A DNA stretch of 64,000 nt from Streptomyces sp. NBC_00078 (GCF_026343335.1 NZ_JAPELX010000001.1:3658001-3722000), one strand, 5' to 3'; shown: positions 43,756 through 54,409, numbered from the stretch's first letter. The notes: generated from the sequence alone by a model not told the origin. Numbers and translations are program-made.

Positions 43756-44028
43756 ATGACTGAGAACACCGTGACCGTGCGGGAAGCCCGCGCGCACCTC
43801 GCCGACCACATCAACCGGGCCGAGGAAGGCGTTCCGACCGTCATCATGCGTAACGGCGCTCCGGTGGCAGCCGTGGTTCCGATCGCCGACTTCGAGGCAC
43901 TGGAGGAAGCGGCCGACGTCATGCTGGCCCGCGAAGCCGAAGCGGTGCTGGCCGAGGGCGGCCCCACAGTGACGATGGCCGAACTGTTGGCGGACCTGTT
44001 CACCGAGCAGGACGGCGATGCGGCGTGA
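43756..44028 (+). CDS. Phd/YefM-family antitoxin
   Basis: 90 residues. The N-terminal DNA-binding fold TVTVREARAHLADHINRAEEGVPTVIMRNGAPVAAVVPIADFEAL is classical Phd/YefM, followed by a flexible toxin-binding tail. No ribosome site; the TACACT -10 places transcription start on the A of the ATG, so the mRNA is probably leaderless. A GTG 15 bases upstream (43741) is in frame but lies in the palindrome. The stop overlaps the toxin start by four bases (GTGA). Confidence 0.9.
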   Translation: MTENTVTVREARAHLADHINRAEEGVPTVIMRNGAPVAAVVPIADFEALEEAADVMLAREAEAVLAEGGPTVTMAELLADLFTEQDGDAA

Positions 44029-44294
44029 AGTACGCCTTCCGGTTCACCACGGCGGCGCAGCGGCAACTCCGGGCTGTCAGCCGGCCCGACGCCATGCGCA
44101 TCCTGACCGCGCTGACCGCACTCGGTGACGACCCGTACCGCCAGGACGCCGACGTCAAGAAACTCACCGGCCCGTCCGGGCTCTACCGGCTCAGGGTCGG
44201 CAGCTACAGGGTCGCCTACCAGATCAACGACGGTGAGCTCGTCATCCTCGTCGTCAAGGTAGGCGACCGGCGGGACGTGTACCGCAACCTGTAG
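44025..44294 (+). CDS. RelE/ParE-family toxin
   Basis: 89 residues from a GTG overlapping the antitoxin stop. RelE fold: YAFRFTTAAQRQLRAVSRPDAMRILTAL, DDPYRQDADVKKLTG, then the catalytic region LYRLRVGSYRVAYQINDGELVILVVKVGDRRDVYR, with the Arg and C-terminal Tyr positions used by ribosome-dependent RNases. Members cleave mRNA in the ribosomal A site. The pair sits between ndh and the ppx gene; whether it is an insertion relative to relatives needs genome comparison. Confidence 0.9.
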   Translation: MKYAFRFTTAAQRQLRAVSRPDAMRILTALTALGDDPYRQDADVKKLTGPSGLYRLRVGSYRVAYQINDGELVILVVKVGDRRDVYRNL

Positions 44295-44298
44295 GCGG

Positions 44299-45888
44299 TC
44301 AGGCCAAAGACCAGCCGATCCCGTCGAGGATGTCGTGCTCACTCACCACGACCTCCTCCGCCCCGATCCGCTCCATGATCGAGAGCAGTACGAGGGCCCC
44401 CGCCGCGATGACGTCCACGCGCCCCGGGTGCATGGACGGGACGGCTGCCCGCTCGGCGTGCGTGGAGTGCAGCAGCCATTCGGTGATCTCGCGGACCTTG
44501 TCGAGGGAGATCCGGGAGTGGTGGATGCGGTCCGCGTCGTACTCGGGCAGGTCCTGCGCGATCGACGACACGGTGGTGACCGATCCGGCGAGTCCGACCA
44601 GCGTGCGCGCCTCGCGCAGCGGGACCGTCTCCTCGGCGAGGTCGAGGGCCCGCTCGATGTCGGCCCGCATCGCCGCGATCTGGTCCTCGGTGGGCGGGTC
44701 GGTGACCGCGCCGTCGCTCACGAGGTGCCGCTCGGTCATCCGTACACAGCCGATGTCCACCGAGCGCGCCGCGCGCACATGGTCGTCGCCCACGACGAAC
44801 TCGGTCGAGCCGCCGCCGATGTCCACGACCAGGTAGGGGCGGGTCATGTCGTCGCGGCCTGTCAGCTCCTTGGTGGCCCCGGTGAAGGAGAACTCGGCCT
44901 CCTGCTCACCGGAGATGACCTCGGGTTCGACGCCCAGGATGTCCACGACGCCCCGTACGAACTCGTCGCGGTTCGAGGCGTCCCGGGAGGCCGACGTGGC
45001 CACGAACCGCACCTTCTCGGCGCCCAGTTCGCGGATCACCTCCGCGTAGTCGCGGCAGGCGGCGAACGTCCGCTCCAGCGCCTCGGGGGCCAGCCGGCCG
45101 GTGCGGTCCACGTCCTGGCCCAGCCGGACGATGGTCATGCGGCGGTCGAGCTCCAGCAGTTCGCCGGTCGCCCCCGCCCCGGAGGCGCCAGTGGACACAG
45201 CGACGTCCGCGACGAGCAGGCGGATGGAGTTCGTACCGCAGTCGACGGCGGCGACCCGGCTGAAGCCCTCGGGGACGAGCGGCCGTTTCGCGAAGACGCC
45301 GCTGCGGATCGCGGTGGCGTCCGTGGCCTCGTCCTGCGCCTCGCCGGGGAACTCGTCCGCCGGGTCCGGGGCCTGCAGCGGCTGCACGCACGGCCCCTTG
45401 CGCCACCACTCCGGCAGCGTCGCCAGTGCCTCGTCGCCGAGGGGGTTCACGCCCGGACCCGCGGCCAGCGAGTGGCCCACCAGCACATGCAGGCACTTCA
45501 CCCGGTCCGGCATGCCGCCCGCGCTCGGGAAGCCCTCCAGGACCTCGATGGCGTCACGACGCGCGATGTAGTCCTCATGCGCGGAGCGGTACGCGGCGGC
45601 GAGTTCCGGATCGGACTGCAGCCGCTCCGTCATCTCCTTCATGACGCCGTTCGCCTCCAGCGTGCCGATCGCCGAGGCGGCGCGCGGGCACGTCAGGTAG
45701 TACGTCGTCGGGAAGGGCGTGCCGTCGGGCAGGCGCGGCGCCGTCTCCACGACGTCCGGCTGACCGCAGGGGCAGCGGTGCGCGATGGCGCGCAGCCCGC
45801 GCGGCGGCCGCCCTAGCTGCTGCTTGAAGGCCTCGACATCCGCGTCGGTGGGCTCGGTGCGCGGGGTGGGCGGCGGGGGCGTTTCCAT
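44299..45888 (-). CDS. DUF501 - Ppx/GppA phosphatase fusion protein
   Basis: 529 residues in one frame. Residues about 15-165 are DUF501 (VEAFKQQLGRPPRGLRAIAHRCPCGQPDVVETAPRL, YYLTCPRA, the GMPDRVKCLHVLVGHSLAAGPGVNPLGDEAL segment). Residues about 213-528 are the exopolyphosphatase/pppGpp phosphohydrolase fold (VAAVDCGTNSIRLLVAD, MTIVRLGQDVDRTGRL, phosphate loop VVDIGGGSTEFVVG, LVGLAGSVTTV). The two are separate genes in streptomycetes as I remember them. The linker (codons near 45240-45400) has no in-frame ATG, GTG or TTG, so Ppx cannot be started on its own. Likely role: polyphosphate or (p)ppGpp turnover. Confidence 0.85.
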   Translation of the reverse strand: METPPPPTPRTEPTDADVEAFKQQLGRPPRGLRAIAHRCPCGQPDVVETAPRLPDGTPFPTTYYLTCPRAASAIGTLEANGVMKEMTERLQSDPELAAAYRSAHEDYIARRDAIEVLEGFPSAGGMPDRVKCLHVLVGHSLAAGPGVNPLGDEALATLPEWWRKGPCVQPLQAPDPADEFPGEAQDEATDATAIRSGVFAKRPLVPEGFSRVAAVDCGTNSIRLLVADVAVSTGASGAGATGELLELDRRMTIVRLGQDVDRTGRLAPEALERTFAACRDYAEVIRELGAEKVRFVATSASRDASNRDEFVRGVVDILGVEPEVISGEQEAEFSFTGATKELTGRDDMTRPYLVVDIGGGSTEFVVGDDHVRAARSVDIGCVRMTERHLVSDGAVTDPPTEDQIAAMRADIERALDLAEETVPLREARTLVGLAGSVTTVSSIAQDLPEYDADRIHHSRISLDKVREITEWLLHSTHAERAAVPSMHPGRVDVIAAGALVLLSIMERIGAEEVVVSEHDILDGIGWSLA

Positions 45889-45913
45889 GCCTGTGCTGAA
45901 TTCCTCTGTCGGT

Positions 45914-46390
45914 TCACTGGTCGGAGGCGTCTGACTTGTCGACCCCGTCCCAGACGTTCGTGTACCAGGGGCGGTCGGCAGCGCCGAGTTCGGCCCGCGA
46001 CTGCTTGGCGGCGTTCGGGTCGATGACGATGTAACCCGTCTCGCCCGGCATCAGATAGTGCAGCCGCAGCCGGATCTGCTGCTCGGCGTACGCGTCGTCC
46101 TGCCAGCGTGCCTTCAGGTCGCGCAGCTGCTCGACCCGCTCCTTGGCCTGTGCCTTCTGCCGCCGGAGGTCGGCGATGTCGGAGCGCTGGGAGACGTACT
46201 GCCTTATGGGATACGCGAGGGCGACGACCAGCGAGCACAGGACCAGGGCGAGCAGCGCCGCCCGGCCGGTGAGGCGCGAGCGGCGGGCCTGGCGCTTGGT
46301 CTGGGAGCGGTAGACACGGGCCGCCGTCTGCTCGCCGAGCAGCTTGATCCTCGTCGCGGTGGAGAACCGGTCCCGGTCCTTCACGGCCAT
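45914..46390 (-). CDS. divIC: DivIC/FtsB-family septum formation protein
   Basis: 158 residues from the ATG at 46390 with GGGAGG upstream. A ~45-residue basic cytoplasmic tail (RIKLLGEQTAARVYRSQTKR), one membrane helix (AALLALVLCSLVVALAYPI), then an extracytoplasmic coiled coil (YVSQRSDIADLRRQKAQAKERVEQLRDLKARWQDDAYAEQQI) and the LHYLMPGETGYIVIDP segment conserved in the family. It works with FtsL and FtsQ in the divisome, used for sporulation septa in Streptomyces. Located between eno and the ppx fusion, the usual actinobacterial order. Confidence 0.9.
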   Translation of the reverse strand: MAVKDRDRFSTATRIKLLGEQTAARVYRSQTKRQARRSRLTGRAALLALVLCSLVVALAYPIRQYVSQRSDIADLRRQKAQAKERVEQLRDLKARWQDDAYAEQQIRLRLHYLMPGETGYIVIDPNAAKQSRAELGAADRPWYTNVWDGVDKSDASDQ

Positions 46391-46416
46391 CTTCCCCGCC
46401 TCCCGTTCACACGCGC

Positions 46417-46493
46417 GTACGTCCCCGCACACGGTACGGGACCGGTACGGGGACGTACGTACGACTGGCTGAGGACTGACCCCGGAGGGTCAG
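46417..46493 (-). terminator. two hairpins between eno and divIC
   Basis: CTGACCC-CGGA-GGGTCAG (46476-46493) is a perfect seven-base stem just after the eno stop. GTACGTCCCCG (46417-46427) and CGGGGACGTAC (46448-46458) form a perfect eleven-base stem 27 bases before the divIC start. The second could be a terminator or attenuator. Confidence 0.6.
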
Positions 46494-46514
46494 ACCTGAA
46501 GGTCGGCCCTGAGG

Positions 46515-47858
<1,344 letters not shown>

Positions 47859-47920
47859 CTAACCGCCTCCGGCCGATCGGCCACGCTGCCGACCACCCCT
47901 TGAGCAGAACCGAGAGTAAA

Positions 47921-47939
47921 TTGTTTCCGAACGGAACAA
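47921..47939. repeat. near-palindrome upstream of eno
   Basis: TTGTTTCCGAACGGAACAA: eight-base arms with one extra T, between the eno start and the rpf terminator. Candidate operator for glycolytic control; no other support. Confidence 0.35.
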
Positions 47940-47958
47940 AGCGTGGACGCAAAAAGAA

Positions 47959-48000
47959 CCCCGCCCCGGTGCGTACGGGGGAACACGCACCGGAGCGGGG
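47959..48000 (-). terminator. Rho-independent terminator of the first rpf gene
   Basis: Sixteen-base arms (CCCCGCCCCGGTGCGT at 47959-47974; partner at 47985-48000) with one mismatch. On the minus strand the stem is followed by TTCTTTTTG. It is about 90 bases beyond the stop of the Rpf gene and is the clearest intrinsic terminator in the window. Confidence 0.88.
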
Positions 48001-48090
48001 AGCCCGTGGGGACGGGGGGAGGCCCTCACCTGTCCTCCATGGTGGAGGACACGGTCGGGCGGGCGCTGTGGTTCAGCTACCGGCAGGCCG

Positions 48091-48985
<895 letters not shown>

Positions 48986-49033
48986 AGGATTCGGCGTTGC
49001 GGCAGCCGGGGCTCGTGTTGACGAGCGGTGACG

Positions 49034-49063
49034 ACCGTAGACACGCGATCGAGGGAATTTCAA
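49034..49063 (-). promoter_or_regulatory. rpfA promoter
   Basis: On the minus strand TTGAAA (49063-49058), 18-base spacer, TACGGT (49039-49034). A start near 49027 gives a ~255-base leader that would carry the whole riboswitch. Confidence 0.65.
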
Positions 49064-49155
49064 AGACGATCAGGGCTTCTGAGACTCATCCCACACTTTC
49101 ACCAAACCGGACATTCCGGAGCGAAGCGTGACGCGAACTCCCGTTGCTTTTCGCC

Positions 49156-50112
49156 CTATTCGGCAGGGAGTCGCAGGGTCTGACCGGCGACGATGCGGTT
49201 CGGGTCGCTGCCGAGGGCCTTCTCGTTCTCGGCGTAGAGCGCGTGCCACCCGCCGTCCAGGCCAAGGGAGTCGGCGATGGAGGCGAGGGTGTCGCCGGCG
49301 TGGACCGTATACGTGTCGTCGGTGCGAGTGTCCGCCTTGGTCCCCTCGGCGCTCGCGCCGCGGTGGCGGCCGGTGCCGAGCGCGCCGGTGTCGACGAGGC
49401 TCCAAGAGCCCACTTCCTGCTGAACGTTGTCCGAGTCGCCCCCCTTTGCCCGGTCTGCGGACGAGGCGTCGCTGCGCTGCGCCTCGCGCGAGGCCGTCTT
49501 GGACGGGGAGGCGGAAGGTGAGGCCGACGTACCGGATTCAGCCGAGTCGCCCTTCGCGTCCTCGGAGGCGGAAGGCGAAGTGCTGGACGACGCACCGGAG
49601 GACGAATCCGACGAAGATGACCCACTGGATCCATTGCCGGACGAGTTGGACAAACCGGTGGAGTCGGATGCACCGGAGGAGTCGGACGAACCCGAACCGC
49701 CGTCCAGAATGCCCGTGTCGATGTCGGCCGAGTCCGAGTCCTTGTTCAGGCCGGAGGTCAGTCCGCAGAGGTGGAAGGCGCCGACGCCCTGGTCGTCCAG
49801 GAGCTTCTCGGCGACGGCTATCTGCTGGTTGCGGCTGGCCAGGTCTGCACTGGGGGCGTAGTCGAGGCCGCCGTACTTCTCCCAGTTCTGCTGGGTCAGC
49901 TTGAGCCCGCCGTAGAACCCGTTGCCGTTGTTCTCGCTCCAGGCGCCGCCGGTCTCGCACTTCGCCACCTTGTCCCAGGTGGTGCCGTCGGCGGCGTGTG
50001 CGGAGGCCGCCCCCAGGAGCGGGATGGCGATGGCGGAGCCGGTCACCCCGGCCGCGACGAGAAGTGCCGGAGCCTGACGGGGGCGACGGTGTCGACCGTT
50101 CCCGGAGAGCAT
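49156..50112 (-). CDS. rpfC: second resuscitation-promoting factor with long Ser/Asp linker and LysM
   Basis: 318 residues from the ATG at 50112. Signal peptide, then the Rpf domain TWDKVAKCETGGAWSENNGN (catalytic Glu), GFYGGLKLTQQNWEKYGG and ending FHLCG. A ~150-residue Ser/Gly/Asp-rich linker (GSSDSSGASDSTGLSNSSGN type) leads to a C-terminal LysM (YTVHAGDTLASIADSLGLDG; NRIVAGQTLRLPAE). It is a wall hydrolase with the catalytic domain held far from the LysM anchor. Adjacent to rpfA, the order known for RpfA/RpfC in S. coelicolor. The leader is short and I see no riboswitch here. Confidence 0.87.
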   Translation of the reverse strand: MLSGNGRHRRPRQAPALLVAAGVTGSAIAIPLLGAASAHAADGTTWDKVAKCETGGAWSENNGNGFYGGLKLTQQNWEKYGGLDYAPSADLASRNQQIAVAEKLLDDQGVGAFHLCGLTSGLNKDSDSADIDTGILDGGSGSSDSSGASDSTGLSNSSGNGSSGSSSSDSSSGASSSTSPSASEDAKGDSAESGTSASPSASPSKTASREAQRSDASSADRAKGGDSDNVQQEVGSWSLVDTGALGTGRHRGASAEGTKADTRTDDTYTVHAGDTLASIADSLGLDGGWHALYAENEKALGSDPNRIVAGQTLRLPAE

Positions 50113-50180
50113 GCGGGGGCCTTTCGCGAGACAGCAGTGACCTGCGCGGCGCCTGGTGCACGGCACCGCGTTGGTGGGTG

Positions 50181-50212
50181 AACGTATCTGCAGTCGATCA
50201 CTTGTCACAAGT
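50181..50212 (-). promoter_or_regulatory. rpfC promoter with palindrome over -35
   Basis: Minus strand: TTGTGA (50210-50205), 18-base spacer, TACGTT (50186-50181). The palindrome ACTTGT-C-ACAAGT (50200-50212) covers the -35. GATCAC occurs three times nearby (50196, 50225, 50236). Confidence 0.55.
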
Positions 50213-50317
50213 TAATGCCGCGTAGATCACGTGAAGATCACGGAGTTGAATACGTGTCATCTTCGCCCGGTCCGCCGCGGCGGGGCGTTCACCAGCGGCT
50301 CCCGATACGGTCGTCCT

Positions 50318-51556
50318 GTGAACGTCCCGAACACCGCCCCCGAACTCTTCACCTGGGAATTCGCCGGTGACCCCTACCCGGCCTACGCATGGCTGCGCGA
50401 GCACTCCCCCGTCCACTGGACGAAGCTTCCCAGCGGGGTCGAGGCATGGCTGGTGACCCGCTATGCCGACGCACGTCAGGCGCTCGCGGACGGGCGGCTC
50501 TCCAAGAACCCCGACCACCACGCAGAGGACGCACAGGGCAAGAACAGGACCGGTATCCCGGGTGAGCGCAGCGCCAATCTCATGACGCATCTGCTCAACA
50601 TCGACCCGCCGGACCACACCCGGCTGCGGCGCCTCGTCTCCACGGCGTTCACCCCGCGCCGGGTGGCGGAATTCGCGCCACGTGTGCAGGAGTTGACGGA
50701 CGGTCTCATCGACCGGTTCGCGCCGCACGGCGAGGCCGATCTGATCCACGACTTCGCCTTCCCCCTCCCCATCTACGCGATCTGCGACCTGCTCGGCGTC
50801 CCCCGCGAGGACCAGGACGACTTCCGCGACTGGGCGGGGATGATGATCCGCCACGGCGGCGGCCCGCGCGGTGGCGTCGCCCGCTCCGTGAAGAAGATCC
50901 GCGGCTATCTCGCCGAGCTCATCCACCGCAAGCGCGGCGACCTCGGCGATGACCTGATCTCGGGCCTCATCCGCGCCTCCGACCACGGTGAACACCTCAC
51001 CGAGAACGAGGCCGCGGCGATGTGCTTCGTGCTGCTGTTCGCCGGCTTCGAAACCACCATCAACCTGATCGGTAACGGGACGTACGCGCTGTTGCGCAAC
51101 CCCGCGCAGCGAGGGCGGCTCCAGGAGTCGATCGCCCGCGGTGAGACCGGGCTGCTCGACACCGGTATAGAGGAGCTGCTCCGCTACGACGGCCCCGTCG
51201 AACTGGCCACCTGGCGCTTCGCCACCGAGCCCCTCACCGTCGGCGGGCAACGCATCGCCACCGGCGATCCCGTCCTGGTCGTCCTCGCCGCGGCCGACCG
51301 CGACCCCGCACGCTTCTCGGAGCCCGACACCCTCGACCTCACCCGCCGGGACAACCAGCACCTCGGATACGGCCACGGCATCCACTACTGCCTCGGCGCG
51401 CCCCTGGCCCGCCTCGAAGGCCGCACCGCCCTCGAAACCCTGCTGCGCCGCCTGCCCGACCTCGAACTCGCCGCCGACCCCACCGACCTCCGCTGGCGGG
51501 GCGGCCTCATCATGCGCGGCCTACGAGAGCTGCCCGTGCGGTTCGCCGCCGCCTGA
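50318..51556 (+). CDS. cytochrome P450
   Basis: 412 residues from a GTG at 50318. I-helix LLFAGFETTINLIGN (A/G-G-x-E-T-T type), K-helix ExxR in IEELLRYDGPVE, heme loop LGYGHGIHYCLGAPLARLE with the thiolate Cys. NIDPPDHTRLRRLVSTAFTPRRV is a class I bacterial P450 signature, and LTRRDNQHLGYGHG is CYP107-like. By position it may match the CYP107U1 gene next to the rpf genes in S. coelicolor, which has been linked to sporulation; unverified. No ferredoxin gene adjacent. TACGGT six bases upstream suggests leaderless transcription. Its 3' end overlaps mazG by 36 bases. Confidence 0.9.
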   Translation: MNVPNTAPELFTWEFAGDPYPAYAWLREHSPVHWTKLPSGVEAWLVTRYADARQALADGRLSKNPDHHAEDAQGKNRTGIPGERSANLMTHLLNIDPPDHTRLRRLVSTAFTPRRVAEFAPRVQELTDGLIDRFAPHGEADLIHDFAFPLPIYAICDLLGVPREDQDDFRDWAGMMIRHGGGPRGGVARSVKKIRGYLAELIHRKRGDLGDDLISGLIRASDHGEHLTENEAAAMCFVLLFAGFETTINLIGNGTYALLRNPAQRGRLQESIARGETGLLDTGIEELLRYDGPVELATWRFATEPLTVGGQRIATGDPVLVVLAAADRDPARFSEPDTLDLTRRDNQHLGYGHGIHYCLGAPLARLEGRTALETLLRRLPDLELAADPTDLRWRGGLIMRGLRELPVRFAAA

Positions 51557-52534
51557 GCGTGCCCGGTCCTCCGTCTGTCTGATCGCGTCCCGGTAGGCCC
51601 GGCCGGCCGCCCGCAGGGCCGCCTCCGGGTCCACGCCCTCCGCCTCGGCACGCACGGCCAGTGCGAGCAACTCGTAGCCGATGCCCTCGGCTCGGGGCAG
51701 CGGGACCTCGAAGCCCGCGGTCCGCACCCGCGAGGCCAGCTTCGCCGCGAGAGCCAGTCCCGGCTGGCCGAGGGGGACGCCCTCCGTCACGGAGGTGCGC
51801 TGCTTCTCGACCGCCTTGGTGCGCAGCCAGTGCTCCTTGACCTCCTCGGGCGTCGACGCCGTCTCGTCACCGAAGACGTGCGGGTGGCGGTGGATGAGCT
51901 TGGTGACGATGCCGGCGGCCACGTCGTCGATGGAGAAGGGGGCCTCGGGGTCCTCCTCGGCTATACGGGAGTGGAAGACCACCTGGAGCAGGACGTCGCC
52001 CAGTTCCTCGCGCAGTTCGTCGCGGTCGCCCTCCTCGATCGCCTCGACGAGTTCGTACGCCTCCTCGATGCCGTACTTCGCCAGGCCCTTGTGGGTCTGC
52101 TGGGACGACCACGGGCACTCGGCGCGGATCTGGTCCATGACCTGTACGAGGTCCAGGAGACGGGCGCCGGGGAGGTCGTAGGAGGCGGGGAGCAGCTCCA
52201 GCTCCGGCATGTGCACGCGTCCGGAGCCGGCGAGGCGGGCCAGTCCGTCGGTCAGGTCCGGCTCGCCCTCGCCCGTCGCGACGACGACGACCGTCCGCCC
52301 GCCCGCGCACGCGTCGACCAGTTCCCCGGCGGCGGGGGCGGCCTCGTCGACCGCTATGCCCGCCTCCCGCAGATACGGCAGCTGCGGGTGGGCGGCGTCC
52401 GCGCACAGCACGCGGTCTGCGGCCTGCAGTGCCTGCCAGGCGGGCCAGGACAGCAGGCCGGGCGCGACGCGGTGGCTGGTGGTGAGCAGGACGATGCGGC
52501 CGGGGCCGGCCTCTGCGGAGCTGGTTTCGTTCAC
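51521..52534 (-). CDS. mazG: MazG nucleoside triphosphate pyrophosphohydrolase
   Basis: 337 residues from a GTG at 52534. The MazG core (about 130-240) reads DQIRAECPWSSQQTHKGLAKYGIEEAYELVEAIEEGDRDELREELGDVLLQVVFHSRIAEE, with the E-E-x-x-E and E-x-x-D metal ligands; RHPHVFGDE is a family motif. The N-terminal ~115 residues are the diverged methylase-like extension found in actinobacterial MazG. It hydrolyses abnormal NTPs and may lower (p)ppGpp. TACGTT ends six bases before the GTG and no ribosome site is seen, so it is likely leaderless. Confidence 0.9.
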   Translation of the reverse strand: MNETSSAEAGPGRIVLLTTSHRVAPGLLSWPAWQALQAADRVLCADAAHPQLPYLREAGIAVDEAAPAAGELVDACAGGRTVVVVATGEGEPDLTDGLARLAGSGRVHMPELELLPASYDLPGARLLDLVQVMDQIRAECPWSSQQTHKGLAKYGIEEAYELVEAIEEGDRDELREELGDVLLQVVFHSRIAEEDPEAPFSIDDVAAGIVTKLIHRHPHVFGDETASTPEEVKEHWLRTKAVEKQRTSVTEGVPLGQPGLALAAKLASRVRTAGFEVPLPRAEGIGYELLALAVRAEAEGVDPEAALRAAGRAYRDAIRQTEDRARSGGGEPHGQLS

Positions 52535-52602
52535 GATCCGAACGTAACGCACCCCGCCGACGGCCCCCGAAGTTATCCACAGCGGCGGGCCCCGGGGGCC
52601 CG

Positions 52603-53250
52603 TTACGCCGTCTGCTGCGTCCCCGTCGCCGTGACCTCACGCACCCAGGGGGTCTTCGCGTCCACGCGGCTGCTCTTCTGGACGTCCCAGGCGCCGTAGC
52701 GCGGGTTGACATCGACGTGGAGTTCCCTGGACGCCTTGGACAGGGCGTTCCAGAAGGCCGGCTTGCTGGTGTCGGTGCCGAGCGTCCGGGCCAGCTTCTG
52801 GGCCTCCAGCTGGAGGCGGAGGTTGTCGTCGAGGCGCTTCGGGGCGACGCCGTACTGCTGGAGCCAGGCCGTCTCCAGGGCCCTGGAGCCGCCGACCTGC
52901 TGCTCCAGGCCGGTGCGCATCCGCTGGACCTCCATGGCGGTGACGTTCACGCCCGAGTCCTGGGCGGCGCGATGCAGCACCCGGTCCAGAACCATCCCGT
53001 GCAGGGTGTCGCGGGTGACGCCGCCGGTCTGCGCGACGGCCTGCTTGTACTGCGCCTGGTCCTTCACGGCCGCCCGCTGCGCCGTGCGCACCTCGTTCAC
53101 CCGGGTCTCCAGTTGCGCCACGGTGATCCGTTGGCCGCCGACGACGGCAGCCGCGCCGGGATGCGCGTCGCTTCCGCAGGCGGTGAGGACGGGGGCCGCG
53201 GCGGCGATCGCTGCGGTGAGGAGGAGCGCGGTGCGACGGCGGCGGTGCAA
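52603..53250 (-). CDS. SurA N-terminal-domain lipoprotein
   Basis: 215 residues from a TTG at 53250 with GGAGG five bases upstream. Lipoprotein signal LLLTAAIAAAAPVLTAC (Cys near residue 25). The rest is a SurA-like helical chaperone domain (VVGGQRITVAQLETRVNEVR; TRDTLHGMVLDRVLHRAAQDSGVNVT; MEVQRMRTGLEQQVGG) without a PPIase domain. It ends with NPRYGAWDVQKSSRV, as in related short SurA proteins. It probably helps fold exported proteins at the membrane surface. Lies 68 bases beyond mazG on the same strand. Confidence 0.85.
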   Translation of the reverse strand: MHRRRRTALLLTAAIAAAAPVLTACGSDAHPGAAAVVGGQRITVAQLETRVNEVRTAQRAAVKDQAQYKQAVAQTGGVTRDTLHGMVLDRVLHRAAQDSGVNVTAMEVQRMRTGLEQQVGGSRALETAWLQQYGVAPKRLDDNLRLQLEAQKLARTLGTDTSKPAFWNALSKASRELHVDVNPRYGAWDVQKSSRVDAKTPWVREVTATGTQQTA

Positions 53251-53404
53251 GGAAGCCTCCCGAGGAGATTGTGCGACGGTGCACAAGGTCTTGCGGTGAT
53301 CGATGGTAGGCAGTGACCAAGCTCTGGCCAACCCATTCGACCAACGATTCACCGCGACTTCGGGCACCGCCGCGCTCAGCGGCGTCCCCGCGCGCGTACG
53401 CGGG

Positions 53405-54232
53405 TCAGCCGGTGATGGCCACCGGCGCGTCCCACGCGTCCCGGTCCACGGTGATCGTGTAGCCGCCGTGCGTCTCCTTGCTGTTGACCATGTACTGGTG
53501 ACCGCGGCTGTGGCTGGTGAACTGGGTCGAGCCGAACGGCCAGTCCGAGGTCGTGGTGTTCTGCTTGTCCCACAGCGCGTACCAGAGGTTGCCCGGCAGG
53601 TCGGTCTTGTCCTTGGCGTTGGCGATCGCCTTCGCGCTGGAGCTGGTGAAGCCGTAGTAGCCCGCGCGGTACGTCTTGGCGTGCAGAGCCTTGTCGAAGG
53701 CGCGCACATAGGTGAGCACGGCGTCGTTGCACGACGTGTTCGTGATGTCGTACGACTCCATGTCGAGGTAGACCGGGCTGCCCGCCTTCATGCCGAGCGC
53801 CGATGCCTTGGAGACGGCGTCCGCCGCGTCCTTCGCGCCGAGGGAGGCGGCGGTCGCGGCGGTGAGCTTCTCGGGGTTGGAGCCGGACTGGCAGGGCGGC
53901 TGGGCGCCGACGTAGAGCGGGATGAGCTTCCAGCCGACCGTGCTGACCGACTTCACCCAGGAGGCGGTGAGGTTGGGCTGGGAGCAGCCGCGGTTGCTGC
54001 CGCCCACGTAGACGGCGGCGGCTCCGTAGAAGCCGGTGTGCCAGGCCTTCATCGCGGAGAGGGAGGGCGCGGCGCAGGTGTCGAAGGCACGTCCGGTGTA
54101 CGTCTTCTGCGCGGGCCAGGTGGTGGCGGCCATGGAGGTCTGCGCGGCGATGCCGGCTCCGGCCACGACGGCGGCACCCGCGACACCCCAGGTGACGTAT
54201 CTGCGCTTCTTGGACTGCCGATGGCCTGCCAT
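53405..54232 (-). CDS. exported DUF1906 (glycoside-hydrolase-like) protein
   Basis: 275 residues; the N-terminus KKRRYVTWGVAGAAVVAGAGIAAQ is a signal peptide with an RR pair (Tat-compatible). The mature part has the DUF1906 TIM-barrel pattern: GRAFDTCAAPSLSAMKAWH, GFYGAAAVYVGGSNRGCSQPNLTASW, KLIPLYVGAQPPCQ, and the acidic strand VYLDMESYD that corresponds to the catalytic region of GH25-like enzymes, then YRAGYYGFTSS and LWYALWDKQNTTTSDWP. Probably acts on cell-wall or extracellular glycans. Start at 54232; a GTG at 54241 is also possible. Confidence 0.87.
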   Translation of the reverse strand: MAGHRQSKKRRYVTWGVAGAAVVAGAGIAAQTSMAATTWPAQKTYTGRAFDTCAAPSLSAMKAWHTGFYGAAAVYVGGSNRGCSQPNLTASWVKSVSTVGWKLIPLYVGAQPPCQSGSNPEKLTAATAASLGAKDAADAVSKASALGMKAGSPVYLDMESYDITNTSCNDAVLTYVRAFDKALHAKTYRAGYYGFTSSSAKAIANAKDKTDLPGNLWYALWDKQNTTTSDWPFGSTQFTSHSRGHQYMVNSKETHGGYTITVDRDAWDAPVAITG

Positions 54233-54409
54233 GTGTCCCACCCCTGGTTGTGCGTTGCATGTGGCGTGTGCTGCATGCGGTGTGCGTTGCCCTGCGGATG
54301 TCGTGCGTCGCCTGGCGAAAAACGCACCGCAACCTATCCGGATTCGTCCATGCGTTCGGGAAACTGAAACCCTGGAAGATCACAAGAATCTCCCAGGACT
54401 CGGCAAAAT

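Noticed and set aside
45240..45400. Separate ppx gene starting inside the DUF501-Ppx frame
   Set aside because: No ATG, GTG or TTG is in frame in this linker before the VAAVDCGTNS motif.
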